Of a stretch of 52,058 nt of DNA, positions 26,467 through 38,218 are shown piece by piece (within the stretch, counting starts at the first letter, position 1; the number at the start of each line of letters is the position of its first letter). This stretch comes from Janibacter massiliensis (GTDB taxonomy: Bacteria > Actinomycetota > Actinomycetes > Actinomycetales > Dermatophilaceae). The DNA is taken from positions 246,682-298,739 of the forward strand of contig NZ_LT985196.1 of assembly GCF_900289115.1 (NCBI RefSeq), in the 5' to 3' direction. The notes beneath the pieces are model-generated. The model did no database searches, was not told where the DNA came from, and worked only from the letters and a program-made list of their open reading frames with translations. Made by a program: the position numbers and the translations under genes.

Positions 26467-29432
26467 CGGAGGAACTGCGCCGAGTCGGCCGCAGCCGACA
26501 GGAGCGGGGCCGGGAAGACGCCGAGGAGGATCGTCACCACGAGCCCGACGACGACGACGAGCAGGGTGCCGGCACCGGGCGCGAGGACTGTCGCCGGGGC
26601 CGCCACGGCGTCAGCGGACGGGAGCGCGGCGGTGGCGCCGTCGACCGCGCCGGGACCGTCCGCGCGCTCGCCGTCACCGTCGGCGTCGAAGAACATCCGC
26701 ACGACGATCCGGAAGTAGGCGTACGCGGTGATGGCGCTGCACAGCACACCGAGGACGACGAGCGCGGCTCCGGCACGGCCGCCGTGGGCGATGGCGGGCT
26801 GGAAGACGAGGAACTTCGCCGTGAAACCGGAGGTCAGGGGGATGCCGGCGAAGGCGAGGAGGAGGACCGTGAATGTCGCCGCCACCGCGGGGTGACGACG
26901 GCCCAGACCACGCCACTGCTCGAGGTCCGTCGCCTCGGACCCCCCGCTGCGGACCATCGTGACGACGCCGAAGGCGGCGAGCGTGGCGAATCCGTAGCAG
27001 ACGAGGTAGACGAGAACCCCGCTGACGGCGGTCCGGTCGAAGGCGAGCAGGCCGACGATGATGAAGCCGGCGTGGGCGATCGAGGAGTAGGCGAGCAGCC
27101 GCTTGACGTCGCGCTGGACGACGGTGAGGACCGAGCCGACGACCATCGTCAGGGCCGCGACCGCGATGAGACCCCAGCGCCAGTCCCAGCGGTCGGCCGC
27201 GAGACCGACGTAGACCAGCCGCAGCATCGCACCGAAGGCGGCGGCCTTCGTGCACGCGGCCATGAACCCGGTGACGGGGGTCGGGGCGCCCTGGTAGACG
27301 TCGGGCGTCCAGCTGTGGAAGGGCACGGCGCCGACCTTGAAGAGCACGCCGACGAGGAGGAGGACGACGGCGGGCAGCAGGAGCGACTCCGTCTGGGCGT
27401 CCGCGCCGCCGATCGCAGCCGCGATGCGGTCGAACCGGACCGAGCCGGCGTAGCCGTACATGAGCGCCGCGCCGAAGAGGAAGAATGCGCTGGAGAAGGC
27501 ACCGAGGAGGAAGTACTTCAGCGCCGCCTCCTGGCTGAGCAGCCGGCGCCGACGGCCGAGCGCGCACAGGAGGTACAGCGGCAGGGAGAGCACCTCGAGG
27601 CCGACGAACATCGTCAGCAGGTCGTTCGCGGAGACGAACATGAGCATGCCGGTCACCGACAGGAGCGTCAGCGGGAAGACCTCGGAGGTGCTCCAGCCCT
27701 CGCGGGCGACGGCGTCCTCGAGCGGCGAGCCGGGGACGCTCGCACCCATCGGGGTGAACGCGTCGGCTCCGGAGCCACCGAAGCGCTCGGCCATGAGGAG
27801 GACGCCGAGCAGGGCCATCACCAGGAGCGTCACCTGGAGGAAGATCGCCGGTCCGTCGACGGCGACCGACCCGTCGAGGGTCACGCCCTGGGCGTCGACG
27901 GTCCGCAGGAGGGCGACCGCCGTCGCCGCGACGGCGGTCGGGGCGGGGTCGGACGCGCCGATCCACGACAGCGTGCGCTCGACGCTGGGGTTGATGACGT
28001 CGAGCACCGGCTTGGGGTACACGCCGAGCACGAGGAACAGCGCGACGAGCGGCGCGACGACGACCTTCTCGCGCCACGTGATGTCGCGCACCGGCGTCGC
28101 CAGCTGCGGGACGGGGCCGGTCATCGTCCGCTTGTACATGAGCAGGACGTACGTCGCGGCCAGCACGATGCCGACGGCCGCGATCGCGCCGGCCCACCGG
28201 TTGCGCTGGAAGGTGCCGGTGATGACGAGGAACTCCGAGAGGAAGGAGCCCATGCCCGGCAGCGCGAGCGTCGACAGGCCCGCGATGAGGAAGACCCCCG
28301 CCAGGCCGGGCGTCACCCGCTGCCAGCCACCGAAGTCGGGCACCATCCGGCTGCCGCGGCGCGCGATGAGCATCCCCGCGACGAGGAAGAGCCCGGCCGT
28401 GGAGAAGCCGTGGTTGATCATGTAGAACGCGCTGCCCGCCTGGGAGGTCCGGGTGATCGCGAAGATCCCCAGGACGATGAAGCCGAAGTGGCTCACCGAG
28501 GTCCACGAGATCAGGCGCATGAGGTCCCGTTCCCCGATCGCCATGAACGCCCCGTAGAAGATCGACACGAGGGCGAGGACGGTGATTGCCGGGGTGGCCC
28601 AGCGGCTCGCGTCGGGGAAGAGCTCGAGGCAGAACCGGATCATCCCGTAGGTGCCGACCTTGTCGAGCACCCCGACGAGCAGGGTCGCCGTCGCCGGGCG
28701 GGAGGCGCCCGCCGCGTCGGGCAGCCACGAGTGCACCGGCCACATCGGCGCCTTGATCGCGAAGGCGATGAAGAAGCCGAGGAAGAGCAGACGCTCGGTC
28801 CATGTCGACATCTCGAGGTCACCGAGGCGCTCGATGAGGTAGCCCTGCGAGCCCCCCGGGCCGACGACGTAGAGCCCGATGACCGCCGCGAGCATGACGA
28901 GCCCGCCGGCGAGGCTGAAGAGGAGGAACTTCATCGCCGCACGCTGCCGCCCCTCGCCGCCGAACATCCCGATGAGGAAGTAGACGGGGATGAGCATCGC
29001 CTCGAAGAAGACGTAGAACAGCAGGACGTCCGCGGCGGCGAAGACGCCGACCATGAAGGCCTCGAGCAGGAGCATGAGCGCGAAGTACGTCTTCACGCGG
29101 CCCGGCTCGTGCTCGTCGTCCCAGGCCGCCAGCAGGCAGATCGGGGTGAGGATCGCGGCCATCGCGATGAGGAGGTAGGAGATCCCGTCGACGCCCAGGG
29201 CCCACGAGGTGCCCAGCTGCGGGATCCAGTCGTGCCGCTCGGTGAGCGAGAAGAAGCCCGAGCGCACGTCGATCGCCGTCGTCAGCCCGACGGTGAGCAG
29301 CAGGACCAGGAGCGAGTACGCGAGCGCGATCGGCTTCGCCAGCCGGGCGACGTTCCGCGGCAGGCACGCGATGGTCAGGGCGCCCACCGCGGGCACCGCG
29401 ATCATCAGGGTCAGCCAGGGGTAGTCGTTCAT
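26463..29432 (-). CDS. nuoMN: fused NADH-quinone oxidoreductase subunits M and N
   Basis: A single 989-codon frame encoding complete NuoM (about residues 1-505) followed without stop by NuoN lacking its N-terminus. The M half keeps its proton-path residues: glutamate in FFEAMLIPVYF, lysines in AFAIKAPMWPVHSWLPDAAG and LLVGVLDKVGTYG, glutamate in GSFLSEFLV; it ends with the usual YPKPVLDVINP. The N half begins around VAVDGPAIFLQ and keeps the glutamate in VGLEVLSLPLYL, lysines in LFKVGAVPFHSWTPDVYQG, ACTKAAAF and GFTAKFLV. The first two NuoN helices (about 70 residues) are absent. These are proton-translocating membrane subunits of complex I. ATG start sharing one base with the nuoL stop. An assembly or sequencing artefact cannot be excluded, but the frame is clean. 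Confidence 0.9.
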   Translation of the reverse strand: MNDYPWLTLMIAVPAVGALTIACLPRNVARLAKPIALAYSLLVLLLTVGLTTAIDVRSGFFSLTERHDWIPQLGTSWALGVDGISYLLIAMAAILTPICLLAAWDDEHEPGRVKTYFALMLLLEAFMVGVFAAADVLLFYVFFEAMLIPVYFLIGMFGGEGRQRAAMKFLLFSLAGGLVMLAAVIGLYVVGPGGSQGYLIERLGDLEMSTWTERLLFLGFFIAFAIKAPMWPVHSWLPDAAGASRPATATLLVGVLDKVGTYGMIRFCLELFPDASRWATPAITVLALVSIFYGAFMAIGERDLMRLISWTSVSHFGFIVLGIFAITRTSQAGSAFYMINHGFSTAGLFLVAGMLIARRGSRMVPDFGGWQRVTPGLAGVFLIAGLSTLALPGMGSFLSEFLVITGTFQRNRWAGAIAAVGIVLAATYVLLMYKRTMTGPVPQLATPVRDITWREKVVVAPLVALFLVLGVYPKPVLDVINPSVERTLSWIGASDPAPTAVAATAVALLRTVDAQGVTLDGSVAVDGPAIFLQVTLLVMALLGVLLMAERFGGSGADAFTPMGASVPGSPLEDAVAREGWSTSEVFPLTLLSVTGMLMFVSANDLLTMFVGLEVLSLPLYLLCALGRRRRLLSQEAALKYFLLGAFSSAFFLFGAALMYGYAGSVRFDRIAAAIGGADAQTESLLLPAVVLLLVGVLFKVGAVPFHSWTPDVYQGAPTPVTGFMAACTKAAAFGAMLRLVYVGLAADRWDWRWGLIAVAALTMVVGSVLTVVQRDVKRLLAYSSIAHAGFIIVGLLAFDRTAVSGVLVYLVCYGFATLAAFGVVTMVRSGGSEATDLEQWRGLGRRHPAVAATFTVLLLAFAGIPLTSGFTAKFLVFQPAIAHGGRAGAALVVLGVLCSAITAYAYFRIVVRMFFDADGDGERADGPGAVDGATAALPSADAVAAPATVLAPGAGTLLVVVVGLVVTILLGVFPAPLLSAAADSAQFLR

Positions 29433-31372
29433 CAGTTCATCACCCACAGGGAGGCGAGGACGGCGACGACGCCGACCAGCATGGTCAGGGCATAGGAGCG
29501 GACGAAACCGTTCTGGGCACGTCGCAGGCCGGAGGCGGCGCCCGTGACGAGCCTGCCGATCCCGTCCGCACCACCGTCGCCCAGCGCACGGTCCGTGGCG
29601 CGGGTCGCCCCGGCCAGGCCCATCACCGGCCCGATCGCGAGGAGGTCGTTGACGTCGTCCTGGAAGAGGTCCTTGCGGGCCGCCCGCGTGGCGAACGAGC
29701 CGTGCGGTGCGACGACCGGGACCTCGGCGCGCCAGTACCGGACGAACGCGAGGGCGGCCCCGGCGAGGACGAAGAGCAGCGTCAGGCCCATGAGGACGGG
29801 GACCGGCAGGACCGGCTCGCCGTGCTCGTGGTGGCCGGTGACCGGCTCGAGCCAGCGGGTGAAGACGTTCGTCGGGCCGAGCGCGAGGCCGAGCAGGGCC
29901 GAGCCGACGGCCAGGACCATCATCGGGATCGTCATCGACAGGGGCGACTCGTGCGGGTGGACGTCGTCCTCCCAGCGGCGGCGGCCGTGGAAGGTCATGA
30001 AGAACAGTCGCGACATGTAGAACGCCGTGACCCCGGCACCGACGAGCGCGGTGAGCCCGAAGACCCAGGGGCGCCAGCCCTCGCCGACGAAGGCGGCCTC
30101 GATGATCTTGTCCTTGCTCCAGAAGCCGGAGAACGGCGGGACGCCGAGGATCGCCAGCCAGCCCAGGCCGAAGGTGACCCACGTGATCTTCATGACCGTC
30201 GAGAGCCCGCCGAAGCGGCGCATGTCCACACGGTCGTTCATGGCGTGCATGACCGAGCCCGCACCGAGGAACATCCCGGCCTTGAAGAAGCCGTGGGTGA
30301 TGAGGTGGAAGATCGCGAAGGCGTAGCCGATCGGGCCCAGGCCGGCGGCGAGCATCATGTAGCCGATCTGGGACATCGTCGATGCGGCCAGCGCCTTCTT
30401 GATGTCGTCCTTCGCGCAGCCGACGATCGCGCCGTACGCGAGCGTGATCGCACCGACGATCGCGACGACGAGCTGGGCGCCCGGCGCGCCCTCGAAGATC
30501 GCGTGGCTGCGGACGACGAGGTAGACGCCCGCGGTGACCATGGTCGCCGCGTGGATGAGCGCCGAGACCGGGGTCGGGCCCGCCATGGCGTCACCGAGCC
30601 AGCTCTGCAGCGGGAACTGCGCGGACTTGCCGCACGCCGCGAGGAGCAGCAGGAGGCCGATCGCCGTGAGGGCGCCCTCGCTCGCACCGGGCACGCCGGC
30701 GTTCACCCCCGCGAAGTCCGCCCGGCCGAAGGTCGCGAACATCATCGCCACCGCCAGGGCGAGGCCGACGTCACCGACGCGGTTGACGATGAAGGCCTTG
30801 TTCGCGGCGGCTGCGTAGTCGGGGTTGTGGTTCCAGAACCCGATGAGCAGGTACGAGGCCAGGCCGACGCCTTCCCAGCCGACGAACAGCAGGAGGTAGC
30901 TGTCGGCCAGGACGAGCAGGAGCATCGCCGCGACGAAGAGGTTGAGGTAGGCGAAGAAGCGCCGCTTGTCCGGGTCGTGCGCCATGTACCCGAGCGAGTA
31001 CACGTGGATGAGCGAGCCGACGAAGGTCACGAGCAGGACGAAGGACATCGACAGCTGGTCGACGAGCATGCCGGCGTCGAGGTGGAAGCCGCCCGCGTGC
31101 ACCCACTCGAAGAGGTGCAGGTGGCCGGCCCGCGCCTGCGGGTCCTGGCCGAGCATCCCCACGACGATCGCGGCGGCGACGGCGAAGCTCGACCACGACA
31201 GGATCGTCGCGAGGATCGGGCCGAAGGAGTCCGAGACCCGGCCCAGGAGGAGCAGGAGCGCGGCACCCAGCAGCGGCAGCGCGACGAGGAGCCACGCGAG
31301 GGAGGACATCCCGCTCGCGGCGGCGACGGCCTGGTCGCCACCCTCGAGAGCCAGGGAGTACAGGGAGGTCAA
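29432..31372 (-). CDS. nuoL: NADH-quinone oxidoreductase subunit L
   Basis: A 646-residue antiporter-like membrane subunit at the distal end of complex I. VGWEGVGLASYLLIGFW carries the key glutamate, NRVGDVGLALAVAMMFATFG the second-site region, GKSAQFPLQSWLGDAMAGPTPVSALIHAATMVTAGVYLV the central lysine and the broken helix, and the lateral helix region follows to the end. The start is a TTG with GAGGAG seven bases upstream (overlapping the nuoK stop); a later ATG at codon 22 is less well placed. Gap to nuoK 10 bases. Confidence 0.96.
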   Translation of the reverse strand: MTSLYSLALEGGDQAVAAASGMSSLAWLLVALPLLGAALLLLLGRVSDSFGPILATILSWSSFAVAAAIVVGMLGQDPQARAGHLHLFEWVHAGGFHLDAGMLVDQLSMSFVLLVTFVGSLIHVYSLGYMAHDPDKRRFFAYLNLFVAAMLLLVLADSYLLLFVGWEGVGLASYLLIGFWNHNPDYAAAANKAFIVNRVGDVGLALAVAMMFATFGRADFAGVNAGVPGASEGALTAIGLLLLLAACGKSAQFPLQSWLGDAMAGPTPVSALIHAATMVTAGVYLVVRSHAIFEGAPGAQLVVAIVGAITLAYGAIVGCAKDDIKKALAASTMSQIGYMMLAAGLGPIGYAFAIFHLITHGFFKAGMFLGAGSVMHAMNDRVDMRRFGGLSTVMKITWVTFGLGWLAILGVPPFSGFWSKDKIIEAAFVGEGWRPWVFGLTALVGAGVTAFYMSRLFFMTFHGRRRWEDDVHPHESPLSMTIPMMVLAVGSALLGLALGPTNVFTRWLEPVTGHHEHGEPVLPVPVLMGLTLLFVLAGAALAFVRYWRAEVPVVAPHGSFATRAARKDLFQDDVNDLLAIGPVMGLAGATRATDRALGDGGADGIGRLVTGAASGLRRAQNGFVRSYALTMLVGVVAVLASLWVMN

Positions 31373-31382
31373 CGTCGGCTCC

Positions 31383-31682
31383 TCACAGCTTCAGCAGGTT
31401 GGCGGCGTCGACCGAGGCCGACCGGCGGGAACGGTGGATCGCCATGATGATGGCGAGCCCGACGACGACCTCGGCCGCAGCGACGACCATGACGAAGAGG
31501 GCGATCGCCTGCCCCTCGACGGTCCCGTGCATCCGGGCGAAGGTGACGAACGCGAGGTTCGCGGCGTTGAGCATGAGCTCGACACCCATGAACACGATGA
31601 GGGCGTTGCGGCGCAGGAGCACCGTCACGGCACCGATCGAGAACAGCAGGCACGCGAGGTAGAGGTAGTTGAGCAGGCTCAC
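31383..31682 (-). CDS. nuoK: NADH-quinone oxidoreductase subunit K
   Basis: A 99-residue, three-helix membrane subunit of the complex I proton path. The glutamates in [13 protein letters not shown] and [12 protein letters not shown] are the conserved charged residues. GTG start overlapping the nuoJ stop (GTGA). Confidence 0.96.
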   Translation of the reverse strand: MSLLNYLYLACLLFSIGAVTVLLRRNALIVFMGVELMLNAANLAFVTFARMHGTVEGQAIALFVMVVAAAEVVVGLAIIMAIHRSRRSASVDAANLLKL

Positions 31683-32530
31683 TTCGTCTCCTCCGAGCCC
31701 AGGGTGTCGGTGTTCGGCCCGCCGACGAGCTCGGGGTCCACGGCCGCGAGGTCGTCGGTCGCCTCGGTGCGCGCGGTGCCCGGGACGACGTCGGTGTCCC
31801 GGTGGTGGCTGAACCGGTCGGGGTCGCTCACCTGGTGGCGTGCGTCGAGGGTGCGGTTGACCGACAGCTCGCTCGTCGTGCCGTCCGGCAGCAGGGCCGG
31901 GGTGTCGGCGGCGTTGTGGCGGGCGTACACGCCGGGCGCGGGCAGGCCCGCGACGTTGCGGCCCGAGCGGATGCGGCGCTGGCTCCACTCGCGCTGCGTC
32001 GGCTTCGGCGTGAGCCGCTCGCGGTGCGCGAGGACCATCGCACCCATCGCCGCGGTGATGAGCAGGGCGGAGGTGAGCTCGAAGACCCAGACGTAGCGGC
32101 CGAAGATGAGGAACGCGATCGCGTTGACGTTGCCCGGGTCGGTGTTGACGGCGCTGAGGTCGCCGCCGCCGGCCGGGACGCGGGTTCCGCCGATCGTCGC
32201 GACGAGCAGCGCGGCGATCGCCAGGGACGCGAGGATCCCGGCGACCCGCTGCCCGCGGATCGTCTCGACGCGGCTGTCCGAGGCGTCGACACCGACGAGC
32301 ATGATGACGAAGAGGAAGAGCATCATCACGGCGCCCGAGTAGACGAAGACGTGCACGACGCCGAGGAACGGGGCCTGCTGCGCGAGGTAGAAGACACCGA
32401 TCGTCACCATCGTGATGACCATCCCGAGCGCCGCGTGGACCGCCTTGCGGGCGAAGATCAGCCCGAGGGCGCCCAGGACGGCGACGGGCGCGAGGATCCA
32501 GAAGGTCACGGCCTCGCCGGTGCCGGTCAT
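31679..32530 (-). CDS. nuoJ: NADH-quinone oxidoreductase subunit J
   Basis: A 283-residue membrane subunit. Five helices lie in the first ~180 residues, with [22 protein letters not shown] as the conserved helix 3 that changes shape during turnover. The remaining ~100 residues are a soluble, charged tail ([39 protein letters not shown]) of the sort seen in actinobacterial NuoJ; its function is unknown. ATG start overlapping the nuoI stop. Confidence 0.95.
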   Translation of the reverse strand: MTGTGEAVTFWILAPVAVLGALGLIFARKAVHAALGMVITMVTIGVFYLAQQAPFLGVVHVFVYSGAVMMLFLFVIMLVGVDASDSRVETIRGQRVAGILASLAIAALLVATIGGTRVPAGGGDLSAVNTDPGNVNAIAFLIFGRYVWVFELTSALLITAAMGAMVLAHRERLTPKPTQREWSQRRIRSGRNVAGLPAPGVYARHNAADTPALLPDGTTSELSVNRTLDARHQVSDPDRFSHHRDTDVVPGTARTEATDDLAAVDPELVGGPNTDTLGSEETK

Positions 32531-33150
32531 CGGGTGCCTCCGTCGGTCGCTGCGCGGACGTGGCTGTCGACCCAGGCCTGCTGCTGGCCGGTCGCGCCCG
32601 TGACGGACCCGAGGTAGTAGTCGCGCTCCTCCATGCCCTCGACCATCGGGTGGGGCGGCGGGAGCATCCCCTGCTGCACCGGGGCCAAGAGCTGCTCCTT
32701 GGTGAAGATGAGGTCCTTGCGGTGGTGGTCGGCGAGCTCGTACTCGTTCGTCATCGTCAGCGCCCGCGTCGGGCACGCCTCGATGCACAGACCGCAGAAG
32801 ATGCAGCGCAGGTAGTTGATCTGATAGATCCGCCCGTACCGCTCACCGGGGCTGTACCGGCCGGTGCCGCCGTCCGCGACGGGGGTGTCGTCGTTGTCGG
32901 CGCCCTCGACGAGGATCGCATCCGCGGGGCAGGCCCAGGCGCACAGCTCGCAGCCGACGCACTTCTCGAGCCCGTCGGGGTGGCGGTTGAGCTGATGACG
33001 GCCGTGGAAGCGGGGCTGGGTCGCCCACTTCTCGTCCGGGTACTGCTCCGTCTCGACCTTGCGGAACATCGTCGCGAAGGTCACGCCGAAGCCGGCGACC
33101 GGCGCGAACAGGTCGGACAGGAACCCGCCCTTCTTCTGGGCGTCAGCCAC
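32527..33150 (-). CDS. nuoI: NADH-quinone oxidoreductase subunit I (two [4Fe-4S])
   Basis: A 207-residue peripheral-arm subunit carrying clusters N6a and N6b. The two motifs [17 protein letters not shown] and [17 protein letters not shown] are complete Cys-x2-Cys-x2-Cys-x3-Cys-Pro sets. It passes electrons from NuoG to NuoB. The GTG start overlaps the nuoH 3' end by 8 bases and has GGAGG upstream. Confidence 0.97.
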   Translation of the reverse strand: MADAQKKGGFLSDLFAPVAGFGVTFATMFRKVETEQYPDEKWATQPRFHGRHQLNRHPDGLEKCVGCELCAWACPADAILVEGADNDDTPVADGGTGRYSPGERYGRIYQINYLRCIFCGLCIEACPTRALTMTNEYELADHHRKDLIFTKEQLLAPVQQGMLPPPHPMVEGMEERDYYLGSVTGATGQQQAWVDSHVRAATDGGTR

Positions 33151-34516
33151 GGGGGGCCTCCTTGGTCGGGCTGGTGCTGCGGTGGGCCGTGACGGCGGGT
33201 GCGGTACCGGCGGCCGCAGGCTCGCGAAGCCGCTGGCCGGGCAGGGGCGGCACGGGGTGGCCACCCGCGAACGGGTCGATCTCCTCCGGCGGAGGCGCCT
33301 GCCGGCTCGCCTCGGCCCGGGCCACGCGGCCCTCCCACACCCAGACCGCGGCGAGGACGAAGAGCGCGAGCACGCTGACGATGATGAGCGTCGCGATCGG
33401 GACGGCACGGCCGAGCAGGGTGATCGTCGCGTCACCGAGGTAGCCCAGCTGCGCGCCGCGGATGAAGGCGACCGCGATGACCCACACGAGGGTCAGCGGG
33501 ATGAGCAGCTTCCAGCCGAAGGCCATGAACTGGTCGTACCGGGTGCGGGGAAGCGAGCCGCGCAGCCAGACGAAGAAGTACATGAACAGCCACATCTTCA
33601 GCGTGAACCACAGCAGGCCCCACCAGCCGCCGGCCATGAAGCCGAGGCCGGGCAGCGCCGCCGGGCCACCGAGGAAGAGCGTCGTGGCCAGGGCGGAGAC
33701 GGTGAACATGTTCACGTACTCGCCGAGGAAGAACATGGCGAAGCGCATCGAGGAGTACTCGGTGAAGTACCCGCCGACGATCTCGCCCTCGCCCTCCGCG
33801 AGGTCGAACGGCAGGCGGTTCGTCTCGCCGACCATCGTGATGACGTAGACGACGAAGGACACGAACGCCGGGACGATGTACCACAGGTCGCTCTGGGCGG
33901 CGACGATCTGGCTGGTGCTCATCGACCCGCTGTAGAGGAAGACCGCGACGAGCGCGAGACCCATCGCGATCTCGTACGAGATGATCTGCGCCGAGGCGCG
34001 CAGGCCACCGAGCAACGGGTAGGTCGAGCCCGAGGACCAACCGGCCATGACGATCCCGTAGGCCGCCACACCGGCGACGGCGAGGACGAGGAGCGAGGCC
34101 ACCGGCAGGTCGGTCAGCTGCAGCGGCGTCGTGTGGCCGAACATCCGGACGGTGCCGCCGAGCGGGATGATCGCGAAGGAGACGAACGCCATCGTCGCGA
34201 AGAGGATCGGCGCCAGCGTGAAGATCAGCCGGTCGGCGTTCTTGGGGATCACGTCCTCCTTGAACATCGACTTCATGCCGTCGGCGAGCGACTGCAGGAG
34301 CCCGAAGGGGCCGGTGCGGTTCGGGCCCGGCCGCTGCTGCATCCGTCCGATGACGCGCCGCTCGAACCAGATCATCAGCAGGACGCTGACCAGCAGGTAG
34401 ACGAACAGCAGGAGCGCCTTGACGAGCGAGAGCCACACGGGGGTGTCGCTGAAGTCGGCCAGCGGCAGGGACGTGTTGTCCTGCGTCGCGAGCGCGGCGA
34501 CGGACGAGAAGCTCAT
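33143..34516 (-). CDS. nuoH: NADH-quinone oxidoreductase subunit H
   Basis: A 457-residue membrane subunit forming most of the quinone channel. [33 protein letters not shown] is the signature. [48 protein letters not shown] and [15 protein letters not shown] contain the conserved charged residues. The C-terminal ~60 residues are a proline/alanine-rich soluble tail ([19 protein letters not shown]) common in actinobacteria. ATG start overlapping the nuoG stop (ATGA). Confidence 0.97.
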   Translation of the reverse strand: MSFSSVAALATQDNTSLPLADFSDTPVWLSLVKALLLFVYLLVSVLLMIWFERRVIGRMQQRPGPNRTGPFGLLQSLADGMKSMFKEDVIPKNADRLIFTLAPILFATMAFVSFAIIPLGGTVRMFGHTTPLQLTDLPVASLLVLAVAGVAAYGIVMAGWSSGSTYPLLGGLRASAQIISYEIAMGLALVAVFLYSGSMSTSQIVAAQSDLWYIVPAFVSFVVYVITMVGETNRLPFDLAEGEGEIVGGYFTEYSSMRFAMFFLGEYVNMFTVSALATTLFLGGPAALPGLGFMAGGWWGLLWFTLKMWLFMYFFVWLRGSLPRTRYDQFMAFGWKLLIPLTLVWVIAVAFIRGAQLGYLGDATITLLGRAVPIATLIIVSVLALFVLAAVWVWEGRVARAEASRQAPPPEEIDPFAGGHPVPPLPGQRLREPAAAGTAPAVTAHRSTSPTKEAPRG

Positions 34517-36902
34517 GCCTGACCACCTCGGGTGAGCGTGACGACGGAGCCCGCGGGCACGTCCCGCAGGTCGAGCCCGGCCTGGTTCGTCGGGAGCCAC
34601 ACGACCCGGTCGACCATCTCCTCGACGGTGACGGGCGCGACGACGGCGACCGTCCCGCCGTCGCGGGTGCGGGCGGTGACCGTGACCTGGTCGCCGTCGA
34701 CGATCCCCAGGTCCTCGGCGCTCGCGGGGGAGATCCAGGCCCGCGGTGCCGGAGCGGTGCCGGCGAGGAACGGGTCGCCGTCCTGCAGGCGCCCGCCGTC
34801 GAGCAGCTGGCGCCAGGTCGCGAGGACGAACTGGCCCTCACCGAGCTGGGGCACGTCCGCGGCGGCGACCGTGCCGCGCGCGACGCCGGTGCCGTCGAAG
34901 GCGTCCTCGGTCAGCGCTCGGTTCGCCTCCTGCACCGACCGGGTGCCCAGGAACTCCCCCAGGTGCCCGGCGAGCCGGTCGAGGACGACGTGGTCGGCCA
35001 GGGCACCGGTCTCGAGGGCGGCCTGGACCTCGCGCCGCCGGCCCTCCCAGTCGAGGAAGGTGCCCGAGCGCTCGGCGTGCGGCGCCACCGGCAGGACGAC
35101 GTCGGCGACGGCCGTGACGTCGCTGGCGCGGTGCTCGAGGGAGACGACGAAGGTCCCGGCGAGGTCCTCGGCGGCCCGACGGCGTCCGAGGTCGGCGAGC
35201 TCCACGCCGCCGACGACGAGGGCGCCCAGCTGGCCCGCGCGGGCCGCGTCGAGCATGCCGTCGGCGGACAGGCCCGAACCGGTCGGGAGGCAGCCGGCCT
35301 CGAGGGCTCCGCGCTCACCGGCGCGGCGGGGCACCCATGCAAGCCGCGCGCCGGTGGTCCTCGCCAGCCCGGCAGCCGCCGTGAGGGCGCCCGGGACGGT
35401 CGCCAGACGCTCGCCGACGAGGATGATCGCGCCCTCGGCGCGCAGGGCCTCGTGGGCGGCTCGGTAGGCCTCGCCGCCGGTCTCGGCCGGGGCGTCGGCA
35501 CGCAGCGCCTCCAGGACCTCGACCTCGGTGCCGGGGGCGGACGGGATGAGCGCGCCGCCGACCTTGCGCAGGCCGCGGGTGCTCAGCGGCGCGACCGCGG
35601 CGACCTTCGTGCCGTTCCGGCGGTAGGCCTTGCGCAGGCGCAGGAAGAGGATCGGGCTCTCCTCCTCCGGCTCGACGCCGACGAGGAGGACGGAACCGGC
35701 GTGCTCGACGTCGGCGTAGGTGACACCGCCGGTCTCCGGCGAGGTCCCCAGGACGTGCTCGACGAGGAAGGCGGCCTCCTCCGCCGAGTGCGGCCGGGAG
35801 CGGAAGTCGATCGATCCCGTGCCGAGCACCTCGCGGGCGAAGCGGGCGTAGGCGGCGGCGTCCTCGACGACGAGCCGGCCGCCGGTGAGGACGCCGGTCG
35901 TGCCGGCCGCCCGCAGCCCCGCGGCCGCGGCCTCGAGGGCCTCGTCCCAGGAGACGACGACGAGGGCGCCGGAGGCGTCGCGCACCATCGGGTGCTCGAT
36001 GCGGTCGCCGACCATCGTGTACTGGAAGGCCCAGCGACCCTTGTCGCAGTTCCACTCCTCGTTCACGGCCGGGTCGTTCCACGCCATGCGCCGCAGGACG
36101 GTGCCCCGGCGGTGGTCGGTGCGGATCGCGCAGCCGGAGGCGCAGTGCTCGCACGTCGTCGGCGTCGAGACGAGGTCGAAGGGCCGCGAGCGGAAGCGGT
36201 AGGCCGCGCCGGTGAGCGCGCCGACCGGGCAGATCTGGACGGTGTTGCCCGAGAAGTAGCTCTCGAAGGGCTGCTCCTCGTAGATGCCGACCTGCTGGAG
36301 GGCGCCGCGCTCGACGAGGGCGATGAACGGGTCGCCGGCGACCTGGTCGGAGAACCGGGTGCAGCGGGCGCACAGGACGCAGCGCTCGCGGTCGAGGAGG
36401 ACCTGGCTGCTGATGTTGATCGGCTTGGGGTAGGTCCGCTTGCTGTCCTCGAACCGGCTGATCGCCCGCCCGGCGGTCATCGCCTGGTTCTGCAGGGGGC
36501 ACTCCCCGCCCTTGTCGCACACGGGGCAGTCGAGCGGGTGGTTGATGAGCAGCAGCTCCATGACGCCGCGCTGCGCCTTGTCGGCGACCGGCGAGGAGAC
36601 CTGCGTCTTCACCTCCATGCCCGGGGCGACCGTCATCGTGCACGAGGCCTGGGGCTTCGGCATCGGCTTGAGGTTGCCCTCCCGGTCGGGCATGGCGACC
36701 TCGACCAGGCACTGCCGGCAGGCGCCGACGGGGTCGAGCAGCGGGTGGTCGCAGAACCGGGGGATCTGGATGCCCACCTGCTCGGCCGCACGGATGACGA
36801 GGGTGTTCTTCTCGACGGTGACGGGGATGCCGTCGATCGTCAGGTCGACGGTCTCGGGCTTCTGCTGCTCCGGGGCGCCGGGCGGGGTGTTCGTCGTGGC
36901 GG

Positions 36903-36906
<4 letters not shown>
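34513..36906 (-). CDS. nuoG: NADH-quinone oxidoreductase subunit G
   Basis: A 797-residue iron-sulfur subunit of the peripheral arm. The N-terminal ferredoxin-like domain has [20 protein letters not shown] (N1b). [18 protein letters not shown] gives the His/Cys ligands of N5, and RCVLCARC with QICPVGAL the N4 site. CEHCASGC plus the later [10 protein letters not shown] supplies the extra N7 cluster found in some bacteria. The rest is a molybdopterin-oxidoreductase-like domain without cofactor motifs. ATG start overlapping the nuoF stop. Confidence 0.96.
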
Positions 36907-38216
<1,310 letters not shown>

Positions 38217-38218
38217 CG

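Noticed and set aside
27830-27960. Frameshift hiding the NuoN N-terminus in another frame
   Set aside because: Only about 25 codons separate the NuoM end from the NuoN helix-3 region, too short to encode two helices in any frame; the DNA itself is missing.
29433-30182. Upstream in-frame extension of about 250 codons before the NuoM start
   Set aside because: It lies within nuoL on the same strand in another frame, has shadow-like Arg/Pro/Gly composition and no homology pattern; the NuoM ATG at 29432 is the natural start.
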